Of a stretch of 56,376 nt of DNA, positions 32,966 through 41,377 are shown piece by piece. Each line of letters opens with the position of its first letter. Position 1 is the stretch's first letter. The notes under the pieces were generated by a model, which did no database searches, was not told the DNA's origin, and saw nothing but the letters and a program-made list of their open reading frames with translations. This DNA comes from an uncultured Prevotella sp. (GTDB taxonomy: Bacteria; Bacteroidota; Bacteroidia; Bacteroidales; Bacteroidaceae). The position numbers and the translations under genes were made by a program. The stretch is from the NCBI GenBank assembly GCA_946540435.1, contig CAMNII010000012.1:1-56376 (forward strand), written 5' to 3'.

Positions 32966-34318
32966 ATGAATATCGTATTTGAATGCCCCGACAAGGTGAA
33001 TGGCCTGATGACCATCACCGTCGAAGAAACCGACTACAAAGAGAAGGTAGAGAACAGCCTGAAGGAGTATCGCAAGAAAGCAAACTTCCCCGGATTCCGC
33101 CCGGGAATGGTCCCCATGTCACTCATCAAGCGGCAGTATGAACTGCCCGTGAAGATGGACGTCATCAACAAATTCGTGGGTGAGCAGATCTATGCCTACG
33201 TCAAGGAGAACAACATACAGATGCTCGGAGAGCCGCTGCCGTCAGAGACGCAGGTTCCCGTCGACCTGGAGCACGAAGCCCCCTACACCTTCGTCTTCGA
33301 CATTGCCGTAGCTCCTGAATTCAAGATTGAGCTGAACGGGAAAAACAAAATCGACTACTACATCATCGAACCCGACGAGAAGACCATCGACGCACAGGTG
33401 AAGCAGCTGGCCCAGCGCAACGGCACCTATGAGGAAGGCGACACCTATCAGCAGAACGACATGCTCTACGGCGACCTTCGCGAACTTGACGCCGAAGGCA
33501 ACACGCTCGAAGGCGGTATCACCCTCGAGCGCGTGTCGATGATGCCCGAATACATCAAGGTGGACGAGCAGAAAGCCCTCTTCGACAATGCCAAGCCCGG
33601 CGACATCATCACCTTCAATCCGCGCAAGGCCTATCCCGACAACGATGCCGAGATTGCCGGCATGCTGAAAATCAAAAAGGAAGAAGTAGGCCGGCACGAA
33701 GGCGACTTCACCTATCAGGTCACTTCCATCAGCCGCTACAAAGCCCACGAAGTGAACCAGGAACTCTTCCACATGGTGTTCGGCGACGACGTCAACGACG
33801 AAGCAACATTCCGCCAGAAAATCGCCGAACAGCTCAAAGCACAGTTCGACAGCGAGAGCGACTACAAGTTCCTCATCGACGTACAGGCATACGTAGAGAA
33901 GAAAATCGGTGCGCTCACCTATCCCGACGCCCTCCTCAAACGCATCATGAAGCGCAACAACGAGGACAAGGACGCCGACTATGTAGAGCGTAACTACGAG
34001 GAGAGCATACGCCATCTCACCTGGCACCTGGCCAAGGAACAGCTCGTCAGGGCCCACGGCATCAAGATCGAAGACAGCGACATCAAGGCTGCTGCCAAAG
34101 AAAGCGCTCGCGTCCAGTTTGCACGCTATGGAATGACCGATGTGCCCGATGAGTATCTCGAGAACTATGCCAACGACATGATCAAGAAGCAGGAGAACAT
34201 CGAGAACATCATCGACCAGGCTATCGACCAGAAACTCATCGCTGCACTCAAGGCTGCTGTCAAGCTCAACGAGAAGACCGTAACCCCCGAGGAGTTCAAC
34301 AAGCTCTTTGAGAAATAA
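32966..34318 (+). CDS. tig: Trigger factor chaperone
   Basis: A 450-residue ribosome-associated chaperone. The N-terminal ribosome-binding domain contains the signature FPGFRPGMVP near residue 42, close to the canonical GFRxGxxP. The central peptidyl-prolyl isomerase region (about 155-245) is diverged, and the C-terminal helical arms (260-435) are typical. Bacteroidota trigger factors have this length and degenerate isomerase part. A strong terminator follows and the gene has its own promoter. Confidence 0.93.
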   Translation: MNIVFECPDKVNGLMTITVEETDYKEKVENSLKEYRKKANFPGFRPGMVPMSLIKRQYELPVKMDVINKFVGEQIYAYVKENNIQMLGEPLPSETQVPVDLEHEAPYTFVFDIAVAPEFKIELNGKNKIDYYIIEPDEKTIDAQVKQLAQRNGTYEEGDTYQQNDMLYGDLRELDAEGNTLEGGITLERVSMMPEYIKVDEQKALFDNAKPGDIITFNPRKAYPDNDAEIAGMLKIKKEEVGRHEGDFTYQVTSISRYKAHEVNQELFHMVFGDDVNDEATFRQKIAEQLKAQFDSESDYKFLIDVQAYVEKKIGALTYPDALLKRIMKRNNEDKDADYVERNYEESIRHLTWHLAKEQLVRAHGIKIEDSDIKAAAKESARVQFARYGMTDVPDEYLENYANDMIKKQENIENIIDQAIDQKLIAALKAAVKLNEKTVTPEEFNKLFEK

Positions 34319-34340
34319 TCCAACAGTGCACATTCACACA

Positions 34341-34383
34341 AGCCCCCGGCAACAGGATGAAGACTGTCGCCGGGGGCTTTTCC
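34341..34383 (+). terminator. Terminator of tig
   Basis: A 10-bp perfect GC-rich stem (AGCCCCCGGC at 34341-34350 and its complement at 34369-34378), extended inward by ACAG/CTGT after one mismatch, followed by TTTTCC. It lies 22 bp after the tig stop. Confidence 0.9.
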
Positions 34384-34488
34384 ATACACCGGCCCTACAT
34401 CGCGGCTGCACACAAGGCATTAAGAAAGATTAACTATGGAGGGGAAACATTTCCCCGCAAGGGACACGTTACGAAAGAAAAGATTTCG

Positions 34489-34496
34489 TACCTTTG
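34489..34496 (+). promoter_or_regulatory. -7 promoter element of the TonB_C-domain gene
   Basis: TACCTTTG, 29 bp before the ATG at 34526. Because it lies downstream of an in-frame ATG at 34436, it supports the shorter protein. Confidence 0.6.
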
Positions 34497-34525
34497 CAAG
34501 GCAACAACCAACATCATCACACGTC

Positions 34526-35953
34526 ATGAAGCGAATCATCATCGTCTATGCAATGGCACTGCTGACGGTAACGGCAAGCGCACAAGTCATCAAGACCGTA
34601 GACATCCCACAGAAGGTGTACGACTACGTAGAGTTCCCGCCGCACTATGCCGGAGGGGTGAAGGCCGGCATACAACGTCTCTTCGAGCAGAAATTCCAAT
34701 ATCCTGAAGAAGCATGGAAAAGTGCCAAGGTAAAACAAACGGAAGTTTCCTTCCTGGTGCGCAGAGACGGGACGATAGTGGGCGTGGAAACCGACGAGGC
34801 CCTGCATCCCGCACTCGCTGACGAACTCAAGCGTGTGCTGCCGCAGATGCCCAAATGGTTTCCTGCCTATCTCAACGGACAACGCATCGACGCCCGCGTA
34901 GGACTCGTCATCAACATCGTCGACCCGAAGACAGGAATGCCTTATCATCTGCAGACGGCTATCAAGAGTCTGGAACGATACACCGCACATCCGCATGCCA
35001 CGGAAGCCATGACGCCGCAGCAGCTGGAAACAGCCCTCAGCGACCTCCGCGTCATCAACGAGGCTTATGACGAATACAAGCCGACAGCCATCACCACGGC
35101 AAAACTCTATGCCTCGTTGGGCAAGAAAGAAGAAGCCGTGAAATTCATCGACCACGCCTCCCGCGAATATGCACTCCTCGACCCGGGGCGGCAAAACGAG
35201 CAAATGCCCATCCTCTCCTACAGACCGGGATACACCGGAAAAAACGACGTCGCCCTGCAGTTGCAACGTGCCATCGAATACGACTACTTCGGACGTGCCA
35301 GCAGCGCACGCCGCGACTATGACGCCACGCTGGCACTTGCCGCAAGGAAAATTGCTCACGGAGACATCGGACAGCCCGACCTGGAGAAAGAAAAGCAGGA
35401 TGAGCAATGGCTGAGGATAGAAGAGCTGATGGACAAAATGTTCTATCGGCTGACCTTCATCAACGACCGGCAGCTCACCGACGACGACCGTATCCGTCTC
35501 ACCACCGTTCAGCGCACGCCGCAGAACATCATCCCCGTCATTGAGGACATCATTGGGCAGGGACGGATAAAAGACGTAAAAGTGATACAGCAAAAAGAAC
35601 AGATCAAACAGCTGGCTAACGAGCAAGCTCACGGAAAGGTAAGCAGCGAAGACGTCGGGAACCTATATGCCACACAGGCACTCATCGTCTGTCTGCGAGA
35701 CGGATATCAGGCAGCTCATGACTACGTCACAAAGGTTTTGGAAAAGGGAGGACTGGCAAACGGAGGAAAGAAAGCACTGAAGAAGGTCCTGAAAAAAATG
35801 AATGCCAACGCCGCCGACCTCAGCAACCGCGACATGCTGGTACGCGTCATGGCAACCTACGCTCCCCTGAGCGGGAGCGATGAGTGCGACGACTACTACC
35901 GCACGGCAGCAGCCCTCGCCGACACCTTCCCTGTCGACTGGCTCAACAAGTAA
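34526..35953 (+). CDS. Exported protein with an N-terminal TonB_C-like domain and a helical repeat tail
   Basis: A 475-residue exported protein (start set by the promoter; it begins MKRIIIVYAMALLTVTASAQ, a clean signal peptide). Residues about 30-125 read like the TonB C-terminal domain: GGVKAGIQRLFEQ, VSFLVRRDGTIVGVET, LPQMPKWFPAYLNGQRIDARV. There is no transmembrane anchor of the kind TonB has. The rest (about 140-475) is helical and TPR-like (ITTAKLYASLGKKEEAVKFID). In Bacteroidales such orphan TonB_C domains are common in periplasmic or surface proteins; the role is not known. It stands alone between a terminator and a convergent barrel gene. Confidence 0.65.
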   Translation: MKRIIIVYAMALLTVTASAQVIKTVDIPQKVYDYVEFPPHYAGGVKAGIQRLFEQKFQYPEEAWKSAKVKQTEVSFLVRRDGTIVGVETDEALHPALADELKRVLPQMPKWFPAYLNGQRIDARVGLVINIVDPKTGMPYHLQTAIKSLERYTAHPHATEAMTPQQLETALSDLRVINEAYDEYKPTAITTAKLYASLGKKEEAVKFIDHASREYALLDPGRQNEQMPILSYRPGYTGKNDVALQLQRAIEYDYFGRASSARRDYDATLALAARKIAHGDIGQPDLEKEKQDEQWLRIEELMDKMFYRLTFINDRQLTDDDRIRLTTVQRTPQNIIPVIEDIIGQGRIKDVKVIQQKEQIKQLANEQAHGKVSSEDVGNLYATQALIVCLRDGYQAAHDYVTKVLEKGGLANGGKKALKKVLKKMNANAADLSNRDMLVRVMATYAPLSGSDECDDYYRTAAALADTFPVDWLNK

Positions 35954-35987
35954 GCCCCATCTCGCCACACCTCACAAGTCCGGCCAC

Positions 35988-36028
35988 AAAAAAACAGGCG
36001 GCAACACATCGCAATGTGCTGCCGCCTG
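35988..36028 (-). terminator. Terminator of the PorT-like barrel gene
   Basis: Stem CAGGCGGCA (35995-36003) with TGCCGCCTG (36020-36028), one mismatch, then CACAT/ATGTG and a 4-nt loop. On the minus strand a run of seven T residues follows. It lies 20 bp after the minus-strand stop and may also stop the convergent plus-strand mRNA. Confidence 0.85.
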
Positions 36029-36047
36029 ATGTCTGTTCAGTAAAAAC

Positions 36048-36647
36048 TTAGAAGTTCACACCAAACTCAAGCGTGAAGGCATGACCGTGAGCCGACTCAA
36101 GATTGTTGTCAGCGATATTGGCAATGCCGAACTTATAGGCCAGCTCCAGATACAGGTTGTTGAACTCTGCACCGCAGCCTACCTTGATACCCATATCGGG
36201 ATGCTTGTACAGTCCGTCGCGGAAAGAGCTGATATCCATACCGGCATCCTTATTCTTCATACGACCGCTGATGGCATACGAGAAATAGGGACCGATAAGC
36301 GGCATGACATGCACGTCATTGGCTACGGGAATACCGTACTTGATGAGGACGGGAAGCTCCAGATAGTTCAGGCCAAGCGTCGTTCCATCCTCCTTGCCAC
36401 CGCGCTGGGTGTAGGAAAGTCCACTCTCCAGGAACACAGGAACAGTGTCGGAAACACGAAGGCCGACAACACCACCGAGGGTCAGACCGGCCTTTGAACC
36501 GGCATGCGTCACGCCAGCCATGGAAAGACCGAGGCGGGCACCGAAATACATGCGCGACTCATCGAATTGAAAACTACCGCTGCTCGTCTGAGCAAACATC
36601 GTCGTGGAGGCAACAAGTGCCACCAACATCGTCATTACTTTCTTCAT
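36048..36647 (-). CDS. PorT-like outer-membrane beta-barrel protein
   Basis: A 199-residue exported barrel. Signal peptide MKKVMTMLVALVASTTMFAQ, then strands with the typical pattern YFGARLGLSMAGV, PVFLESGLSYTQRG, LNYLELPVLIKYG, MPLIGPYFSYAISG, MGIKVGCGAEF, LYLELAYKFG and a terminal Phe (LEFGVNF). This matches the eight-stranded OMP_b-brl_2/PorT-like family. The members' roles vary and this one is not assigned. It has its own promoter and terminator. Confidence 0.82.
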   Translation of the reverse strand: MKKVMTMLVALVASTTMFAQTSSGSFQFDESRMYFGARLGLSMAGVTHAGSKAGLTLGGVVGLRVSDTVPVFLESGLSYTQRGGKEDGTTLGLNYLELPVLIKYGIPVANDVHVMPLIGPYFSYAISGRMKNKDAGMDISSFRDGLYKHPDMGIKVGCGAEFNNLYLELAYKFGIANIADNNLESAHGHAFTLEFGVNF

Positions 36648-36724
36648 AATTCTTTTATGTATTAAGTACTTACTATTAATTAACTTCTTCGCGTCATCCG
36701 GAATATCGATGCATTTCCAGCGTG

Positions 36725-36732
36725 CAAAGTAA
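36725..36732 (-). promoter_or_regulatory. Near-consensus -7 element of the PorT-like gene
   Basis: On the minus strand this reads TTACTTTG, one base off TAnnTTTG, 78 bp upstream of the ATG. Confidence 0.4.
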
Positions 36733-36807
36733 CATTTTTTTTTGCATATGACAAAGAAAAAAACAAAAAAAGTAAGGCATACCCTTCCTTTTTATTGATT
36801 TATGTGG

Positions 36808-36815
36808 TAACTTTG
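36808..36815 (+). promoter_or_regulatory. -7 promoter element of mutY
   Basis: TAACTTTG ends 8 bp before the mutY ATG, implying a nearly leaderless mRNA. Confidence 0.6.
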
Positions 36816-36823
36816 CAGCAGGA

Positions 36824-37849
36824 ATGCCGACAAATTATCACATATCAGACGGAAGATTTGCACACACGCTGCTCAACTGGTTTCGTGCCAACGGACGCCA
36901 ACTGCCGTGGCGCGAGACGACAGACCCCTATGCCATCTGGCTCAGCGAAATCATCCTGCAACAGACGCGCATCGAACAAGGATTGCCCTACTGGCAGCGG
37001 TTCATGCAGCGATGGCCGACAGTCGACATGCTCGCCACAGCCAACGAAGACGACGTGTTGCGCCAATGGCAGGGACTGGGCTATTACAGCAGAGCCCGCA
37101 ACCTGCTCGTCGCCGCCAGGCAGATAGCAGCCGGTGGCGGCTTCCCCACGACATACGAGGGACTGCGGAAGCTGAAAGGCGTCGGCGACTACACAGCGGC
37201 TGCCGTAGCCTCGATAGCCTTCGGACAACCGGTGGCCGTCGTCGACGGCAATGTCTACCGCGTACTGGCACGCCACTTTCTCATCTTCACACCCATCAAC
37301 AGCACCGACGGCAAACACCTCTTCAGGCAACTGGCACAGGAGCTGCTACCCGAAAACGAAGCCTCAGCCTATAACCAGGCACTGATGGACTTCGGCGCCA
37401 TGCAGTGTGTGCCACGGTCGCCACAGTGCGCACAGTGCCCGCTGGCCGACACCTGCGGAGCGCTGGCCACGGGAAGGGTAGCGGTGCTGCCCATGAAAAA
37501 CCGGACCTTGAACATCCGCACCCGGCAACTCGTCTATGTCTACGTGCGCCATCAGGGACAGACCGCTATCCATCGGCGAGAAGCAGGCGACATCTGGCAG
37601 GGGCTGTGGGAACCATGGCTCATCAGTGCGGAGGAACTGCCGGCTGGTGCACGCCTGGTCAAGAAAGGCATCCGGCATGTGCTCACCCATCGTGTCATCC
37701 TTGCCGACTTCTACCTGTGGGAGCCGGACGAGCGTCCCGTCCTCCCCGCATCCTACCAATGGATTAACGAGCAGGAAATTGACAATTATGCCCTGCCACG
37801 CCTTATCGAGCGCCTGCTGGAGGCCTTAGGAAACTATCCATCCCGATAG
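36824..37849 (+). CDS. mutY: A/G-specific adenine DNA glycosylase
   Basis: A 341-residue repair enzyme that removes adenine mispaired with 8-oxoguanine. The N-terminal catalytic part has SEIILQQTR with the catalytic Glu, the helix-hairpin-helix LKGVGDYTAAAVASIAFG and the Asp of VVDGNVYRVLAR. The [4Fe-4S] cluster Cys spacing C-x6-C-x2-C-x5-C is visible in CVPRSPQCAQCPLADTC at about 198-214. The C-terminal MutT-like 8-oxoG recognition domain (about 240-340) is present. Length is normal. It is a single-gene unit followed by the repeat hub. Confidence 0.95.
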   Translation: MPTNYHISDGRFAHTLLNWFRANGRQLPWRETTDPYAIWLSEIILQQTRIEQGLPYWQRFMQRWPTVDMLATANEDDVLRQWQGLGYYSRARNLLVAARQIAAGGGFPTTYEGLRKLKGVGDYTAAAVASIAFGQPVAVVDGNVYRVLARHFLIFTPINSTDGKHLFRQLAQELLPENEASAYNQALMDFGAMQCVPRSPQCAQCPLADTCGALATGRVAVLPMKNRTLNIRTRQLVYVYVRHQGQTAIHRREAGDIWQGLWEPWLISAEELPAGARLVKKGIRHVLTHRVILADFYLWEPDERPVLPASYQWINEQEIDNYALPRLIERLLEALGNYPSR

Positions 37850-37879
37850 TCCTGCCCCCATCGCCTGTTCATGCTTAAT

Positions 37880-37979
37880 AGTCTATGTAAGGTAGACCGT
37901 TAGTCTAAGCCTTGTAGACCGTTAGTCTAAGCCTTGTAGACCGTTAGTCTAAGCCTTGTAGACCATCAGCCTAAGTAAG
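37880..37979. repeat. 22-bp tandem repeat with an internal palindrome, about four copies
   Basis: Units at 37892-37913, 37914-37935 and 37936-37957 are identical; 37958-37979 is a degenerate copy and 37880-37891 a half unit. Each starts GTAGACCGTTAGTCTAAG and contains the palindrome TAGAC/GTCTA around CGTTA. The period equals two helical turns. There are no spacers, so it is not a CRISPR array. Confidence 0.9.
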
Positions 37980-38044
37980 TTATACCGCATAAATCCATTC
38001 CTTTCGATCCGCAATTAACAGCTTTTAAAAGCGTCTGTTCGTCT

Positions 38045-38124
38045 TGTTGGTCGTTTAGTTGTTTGGTTGTTTGGTCGTTTGGTTGTTTGGTTGTTTGGTT
38101 GTTTGGTTGTTTAGTCGTTTAGAC
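38045..38124. repeat. Octamer array TTGTTTGG, about ten copies
   Basis: A run of 8-bp units (TTGTTTGG with TCGTTTGG and TAGTTGTTTGG-like variants) fills 80 bp between mutY and the receiver/ATP-grasp gene. There is no open frame. Confidence 0.85.
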
Positions 38125-38175
38125 TTCTGTTCGTCTGTCTTAAAAAAAACGTCTGTTCGTCTGTCTTAAAAAAAG
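38124..38175. repeat. 26-bp direct repeat, two copies
   Basis: Two adjacent units (38124-38149, 38150-38175) share TCTGTTCGTCTGTCTT followed by an A run. A related AGCGTCTGTTCGT lies at 38030-38042, and its complement is found at 49415-49427. Confidence 0.85.
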
Positions 38176-38180
38176 CATTC

Positions 38181-38320
38181 CTCATTTCTCATTTCTCATT
38201 TCTCATTGACTCCGTCGATACCCCCAAGACTCCTGTAAACGGCTGGCACTTCCCGCAGGGGCATCATCGTGCCGCCGTTTATCAGTCGCTTTGCGGGCAT
38301 TCCTCATTTCTCATTTCTCA
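38181..38320. repeat. Two CTCATTT heptamer tracts
   Basis: Four 7-bp CTCATTT units at 38181-38208 and a shorter tract at 38303-38320, both introduced by GCATTC. They are the same heptamer family as the inverted tracts in rlpA. The second tract ends at the stop-codon region of the minus-strand gene. Confidence 0.8.
38265..38295. repeat. 31-bp dispersed repeat, copy 1
   Basis: Begins CATCGTGCCGCCG and ends CGCTTTGCG. A copy in opposite orientation lies at 49429-49459 with one mismatch in 31 bp. Both are intergenic, next to minus-strand gene ends. Confidence 0.85.
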
Positions 38321-41318
38321 ACACTACTCCTTGCTGTTTCATGCCATCCATGAGGATGCGGAGGGGGTTAGGAAAGCGTATGTGGCGCACGTGAGTGGTT
38401 TCGCTGACGGCGGGGAGACTGTCGAGGATATCTTTCCGAAAGAGACCGCCGCGGCTGTCGCCGATGGTGAAATAGCCTACGCCGAAGGAGGTGAGGTTCT
38501 GGAAGAAGTGGGTGCCCTGTGAGGGGTCTACGCGATAGTTCTTCAGTGCCACCTCGACGATGAGGCGTGCTGCTGAGATGTGTGGCCACTTGACGGGGAT
38601 GCCCAGCCAGGGGTCACTGCTACCCCACCGGCCGGGTCCGATGAGGATGTAGCCTTCGCCTCGGTCGAGGAAAGAACGGTTGATGACTTCTATCTCCTGT
38701 GCTATCGCCGGGTTGTCGGCAGCGGTGAAGTGGTCGTCGGCCTTGACATAGACCACGTCGGTGACATCGTCGACGATGCCGTGGCCCAGTGAGTTTTCGG
38801 AGCGTAGCAGGCACTGGTCGTCAGGGATGGCCGACAGGTCCTGGTCGAGCATCTGCTTGGAGTCGACGATGGGGCGGATCTGCAGGAGGTAGAGCTCGGC
38901 AGGCGACGTGTTGCAGGCGAACTCTATCTCTACGGGTCGACGCATGGCGTCGGCACCGCACCGCATAGACAGCTGCAGCAGCTCGGGCAGCGGCAGGACG
39001 CCCTGCTGCAGCACACCGCAGAAGGACACTATTTTGCGTCCTCCCTCGTAGCGTCCGTCGCGGATGATGTTGTCGTAGGGGTCGTAGGTGGAGACGAGGT
39101 GCTGGAGGGGATGGTGCGCATCGCCGCCTGCCTGCTTGTCGACATCCTTGATGCGCAGCGTCGCGATGTTGAACCCATCGTCGACCTTGAACTCATCGCT
39201 GACGTTTTTCATGTCGAGTGCGTAGAAGCGTGTCTGTGTCTCGCGCAGGGCTGTGTCTACCTCGCTGAGCTGCAGCACCTGGTGTGGATGGTATGGCGAG
39301 ACGCGGAGGGTCTGCCCGCCGTCGACAATGTATTTTCCAAGTCCGAAGGCGAGCTGTGCGATGCCCTCGTCGGCGCGTTCGTCGCCTACGGGGTAGTAGT
39401 TGATGCTACGGAGCACACCCGAGATATTGGGATAGTAGTAGTCGCCGTGCTGCTGTCCGACAACCTCCTGGAGTATGACGGCCATCTTCTCCTGGTCGAT
39501 AACGTTGGATGTGGCAGCCATGTAGGCTTTAGAGTCGCGATAGTACACAGAGGCATAGACGCTCTTGATGGCAGCGGCGAGCATGCGCAGCATCTCGTAC
39601 CGGTCGTCGAGGCGGGGAATCATATAGGTGGCATAGATGCCGGCGAAGGGCTGGTAGTGGGCATCTTCGAGGAGCGACGAGGAGCGCACGGCAAGTGGGC
39701 TCTTGGTGGCATCGAAGAAGGTGAAGAAGTCTTCTATGAGTGTGTCGGGCAGGTGGGCGCGCAGGAAGTGCTGCAGGATGACCTCATCGGGGGCATCGCT
39801 CAGGGCAATGGGATAGAGGTTGTTCTGCTCCATGAACTGGTCGAAGAGGTCGGTACAGAGGACGACGGTCTTGGGTATCTGCACCTGCATTTCAGGATAC
39901 TGGTTGAACTCGGGATGGCGCTTGATGACATCATCGAGGAAGGCCAGGCCACGGCCTTTGCCGCCGAGCGACCCTTCACCGATGCGGGCGAAGTGGGCAT
40001 AGCGGTCGAACTTCTGACGGTCGAAGACGGCGACGACGCCGATATTCTTCATGTGCCGGTACTGCACGATGGCATCGAAGATGATCTGGCGGTGGGCGTC
40101 GACGTCCTGAAGCTTGTGCCACGTCACCGTCTTCAGAAATGCCGACACGGGAAAGATGGCTCGTGCGGACAGCCATCGGCTGACGTGGTTGCGGGAGATA
40201 TGGTAGAGCATGGAGTCGCGGGGTATCTTGAAGATGTTGTCCTGCAGTTCCTTGAGCGACGACACGCGGCACACCTCGGCCTTGGTCGCCGGGTCACGGA
40301 AGATGAAGTCGCCGAAACCCATATGCTCTTCGAGAAGATGCTTCAGGTCAAGGCTCATCTTCTTGGAATTCTTGTCTACGAACTTAAAGCCTTCGGCCTC
40401 AGCACGCTGGCGGTTGGTGCTCTCGGAACTCTCCATGATGAGGGGCACATATTCGTTCTGCTCACGGATGGTACGGAGCAGCTTAAAGCCTGCCTCAGGG
40501 TCGCCCTGCTTGCCGCCGGCGCCACCCTTGGGCAGCGGCGAGCGCTCGCCCTCTGCCGGTGTCAGCGGAAAGCGCACGTCGCTGATGACGCCCAGCACGT
40601 TGTCGGAGTACTGCTCATAGACCGACAACGCTTCCTCATAGTTGCGTGCCAGGACAACCTTCGGGCGTCCCCGCATGCGCAGCGTGGCGGCATGGCGGTT
40701 CAGGGCTTCTGTGGCGAAGCGCTGGCTCTGCAGTAGCACGTAGTTATAGAGGTTCGGGAGTATGGAGGAATAGAATCGGATGGAGTCTTCTACGAGCAGG
40801 ATCATCTGCACGCCACCCTCGCGGATGTCGTGTTCGAGGTTCATCTTATCCTCGATGAGCTTGATGATAGAGAGGATGAGGTTGGTATTGCCGAGCCAGC
40901 AGAACACGTAGTCGAAGATAGAGAGGTCTTCGTTCTCTATGCGCCGTGTGATGCCATGGGAGAAGGGTGTGAGCACCACGCAGTGGATATCGGGGAAGCG
41001 GCGCTTGATGCTGCGGGCAATGCTGAAAGCATCGTTGTCGGCATTGCCGGGCATACAGATTACCAGGTCGATGTTCATCGACCGTAACGCCTCCTCGGCC
41101 TCCTCCTCGGTGCTCACCTGTGTGAAGGTAGGCGGGAAGCGAAGTCCCAGCTGGGTGTACTCGTTGTAGATCTTCTCCTCTATACGGCCGTCGTCCTCCA
41201 ACATGAATGCATCGTAGGGGTTGGCCACGATGAGCACGTTGTAGATGCGACGCATCATCAGGTTGACAAAGGTCACATCTTTCAGTAGGAACCGGTTCCA
41301 TTCTTGCGGTATCGTCAT
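38304..41318 (-). CDS. Double receiver-like domain fused to a PEP-synthase-type ATP-grasp domain
   Basis: A 1004-residue cytoplasmic protein. Residues about 25-150 look like a degenerate receiver with no clear phospho-acceptor. About 168-345 look like a second receiver with an ED pair (LLVEDS), a candidate phospho-Asp (ISDVRFP) and a Lys (FVDKNS). From about 440 on is the ATP-binding half of phosphoenolpyruvate synthase/PPDK: GSLGGKGRGLAFL, LAVRSSSLLED, FAGIYATYM, LLQIRPIVD. I do not find the swivelling phospho-histidine domain or the PEP-binding barrel; instead a tail with GPGRWGSSDPWLG and WPHISAARLIVE follows. It may couple a phosphorylation signal to ATP-grasp chemistry. An odd low-complexity peptide (PAEGERSPLPKGGAGGKQG) splits the second receiver. 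Confidence 0.75.
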   Translation of the reverse strand: MTIPQEWNRFLLKDVTFVNLMMRRIYNVLIVANPYDAFMLEDDGRIEEKIYNEYTQLGLRFPPTFTQVSTEEEAEEALRSMNIDLVICMPGNADNDAFSIARSIKRRFPDIHCVVLTPFSHGITRRIENEDLSIFDYVFCWLGNTNLILSIIKLIEDKMNLEHDIREGGVQMILLVEDSIRFYSSILPNLYNYVLLQSQRFATEALNRHAATLRMRGRPKVVLARNYEEALSVYEQYSDNVLGVISDVRFPLTPAEGERSPLPKGGAGGKQGDPEAGFKLLRTIREQNEYVPLIMESSESTNRQRAEAEGFKFVDKNSKKMSLDLKHLLEEHMGFGDFIFRDPATKAEVCRVSSLKELQDNIFKIPRDSMLYHISRNHVSRWLSARAIFPVSAFLKTVTWHKLQDVDAHRQIIFDAIVQYRHMKNIGVVAVFDRQKFDRYAHFARIGEGSLGGKGRGLAFLDDVIKRHPEFNQYPEMQVQIPKTVVLCTDLFDQFMEQNNLYPIALSDAPDEVILQHFLRAHLPDTLIEDFFTFFDATKSPLAVRSSSLLEDAHYQPFAGIYATYMIPRLDDRYEMLRMLAAAIKSVYASVYYRDSKAYMAATSNVIDQEKMAVILQEVVGQQHGDYYYPNISGVLRSINYYPVGDERADEGIAQLAFGLGKYIVDGGQTLRVSPYHPHQVLQLSEVDTALRETQTRFYALDMKNVSDEFKVDDGFNIATLRIKDVDKQAGGDAHHPLQHLVSTYDPYDNIIRDGRYEGGRKIVSFCGVLQQGVLPLPELLQLSMRCGADAMRRPVEIEFACNTSPAELYLLQIRPIVDSKQMLDQDLSAIPDDQCLLRSENSLGHGIVDDVTDVVYVKADDHFTAADNPAIAQEIEVINRSFLDRGEGYILIGPGRWGSSDPWLGIPVKWPHISAARLIVEVALKNYRVDPSQGTHFFQNLTSFGVGYFTIGDSRGGLFRKDILDSLPAVSETTHVRHIRFPNPLRILMDGMKQQGVVLRNEK
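40503..40567 (-). repeat. In-frame repeat-like insertion inside the second receiver domain
   Basis: This stretch encodes TPAEGERSPLPKGGAGGKQ between the candidate phospho-Asp loop and the DPEAGFKLL helix, where receivers have a short loop. Its Pro/Gly/Glu-rich composition and reading look like a translated intergenic repeat. The DNA has the self-complementary segment GGCGAGCGCTCGCC. Confidence 0.5.
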
Positions 41319-41323
41319 ATCAA

Positions 41324-41377
41324 AACTCTAAACTCTTAACTTGTCTACTTGTCAAATCTTCAACTCGTCAACTCTTC
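41324..41377. repeat. Degenerate octamer array at a gene junction
   Basis: 8-bp units of the type ACTTGTCA/ACTCGTCA/ACTCTTCA run from just upstream of the receiver/ATP-grasp ATG into the last codons of the HExxH gene. They encode its stop codon and two residues before it. A sister array lies at 43371-43412. Confidence 0.8.

Noticed and set aside
37880..37979. Possible CRISPR array
   Set aside because: The 22-bp units are directly adjacent with no unique spacers, and no cas genes are present.
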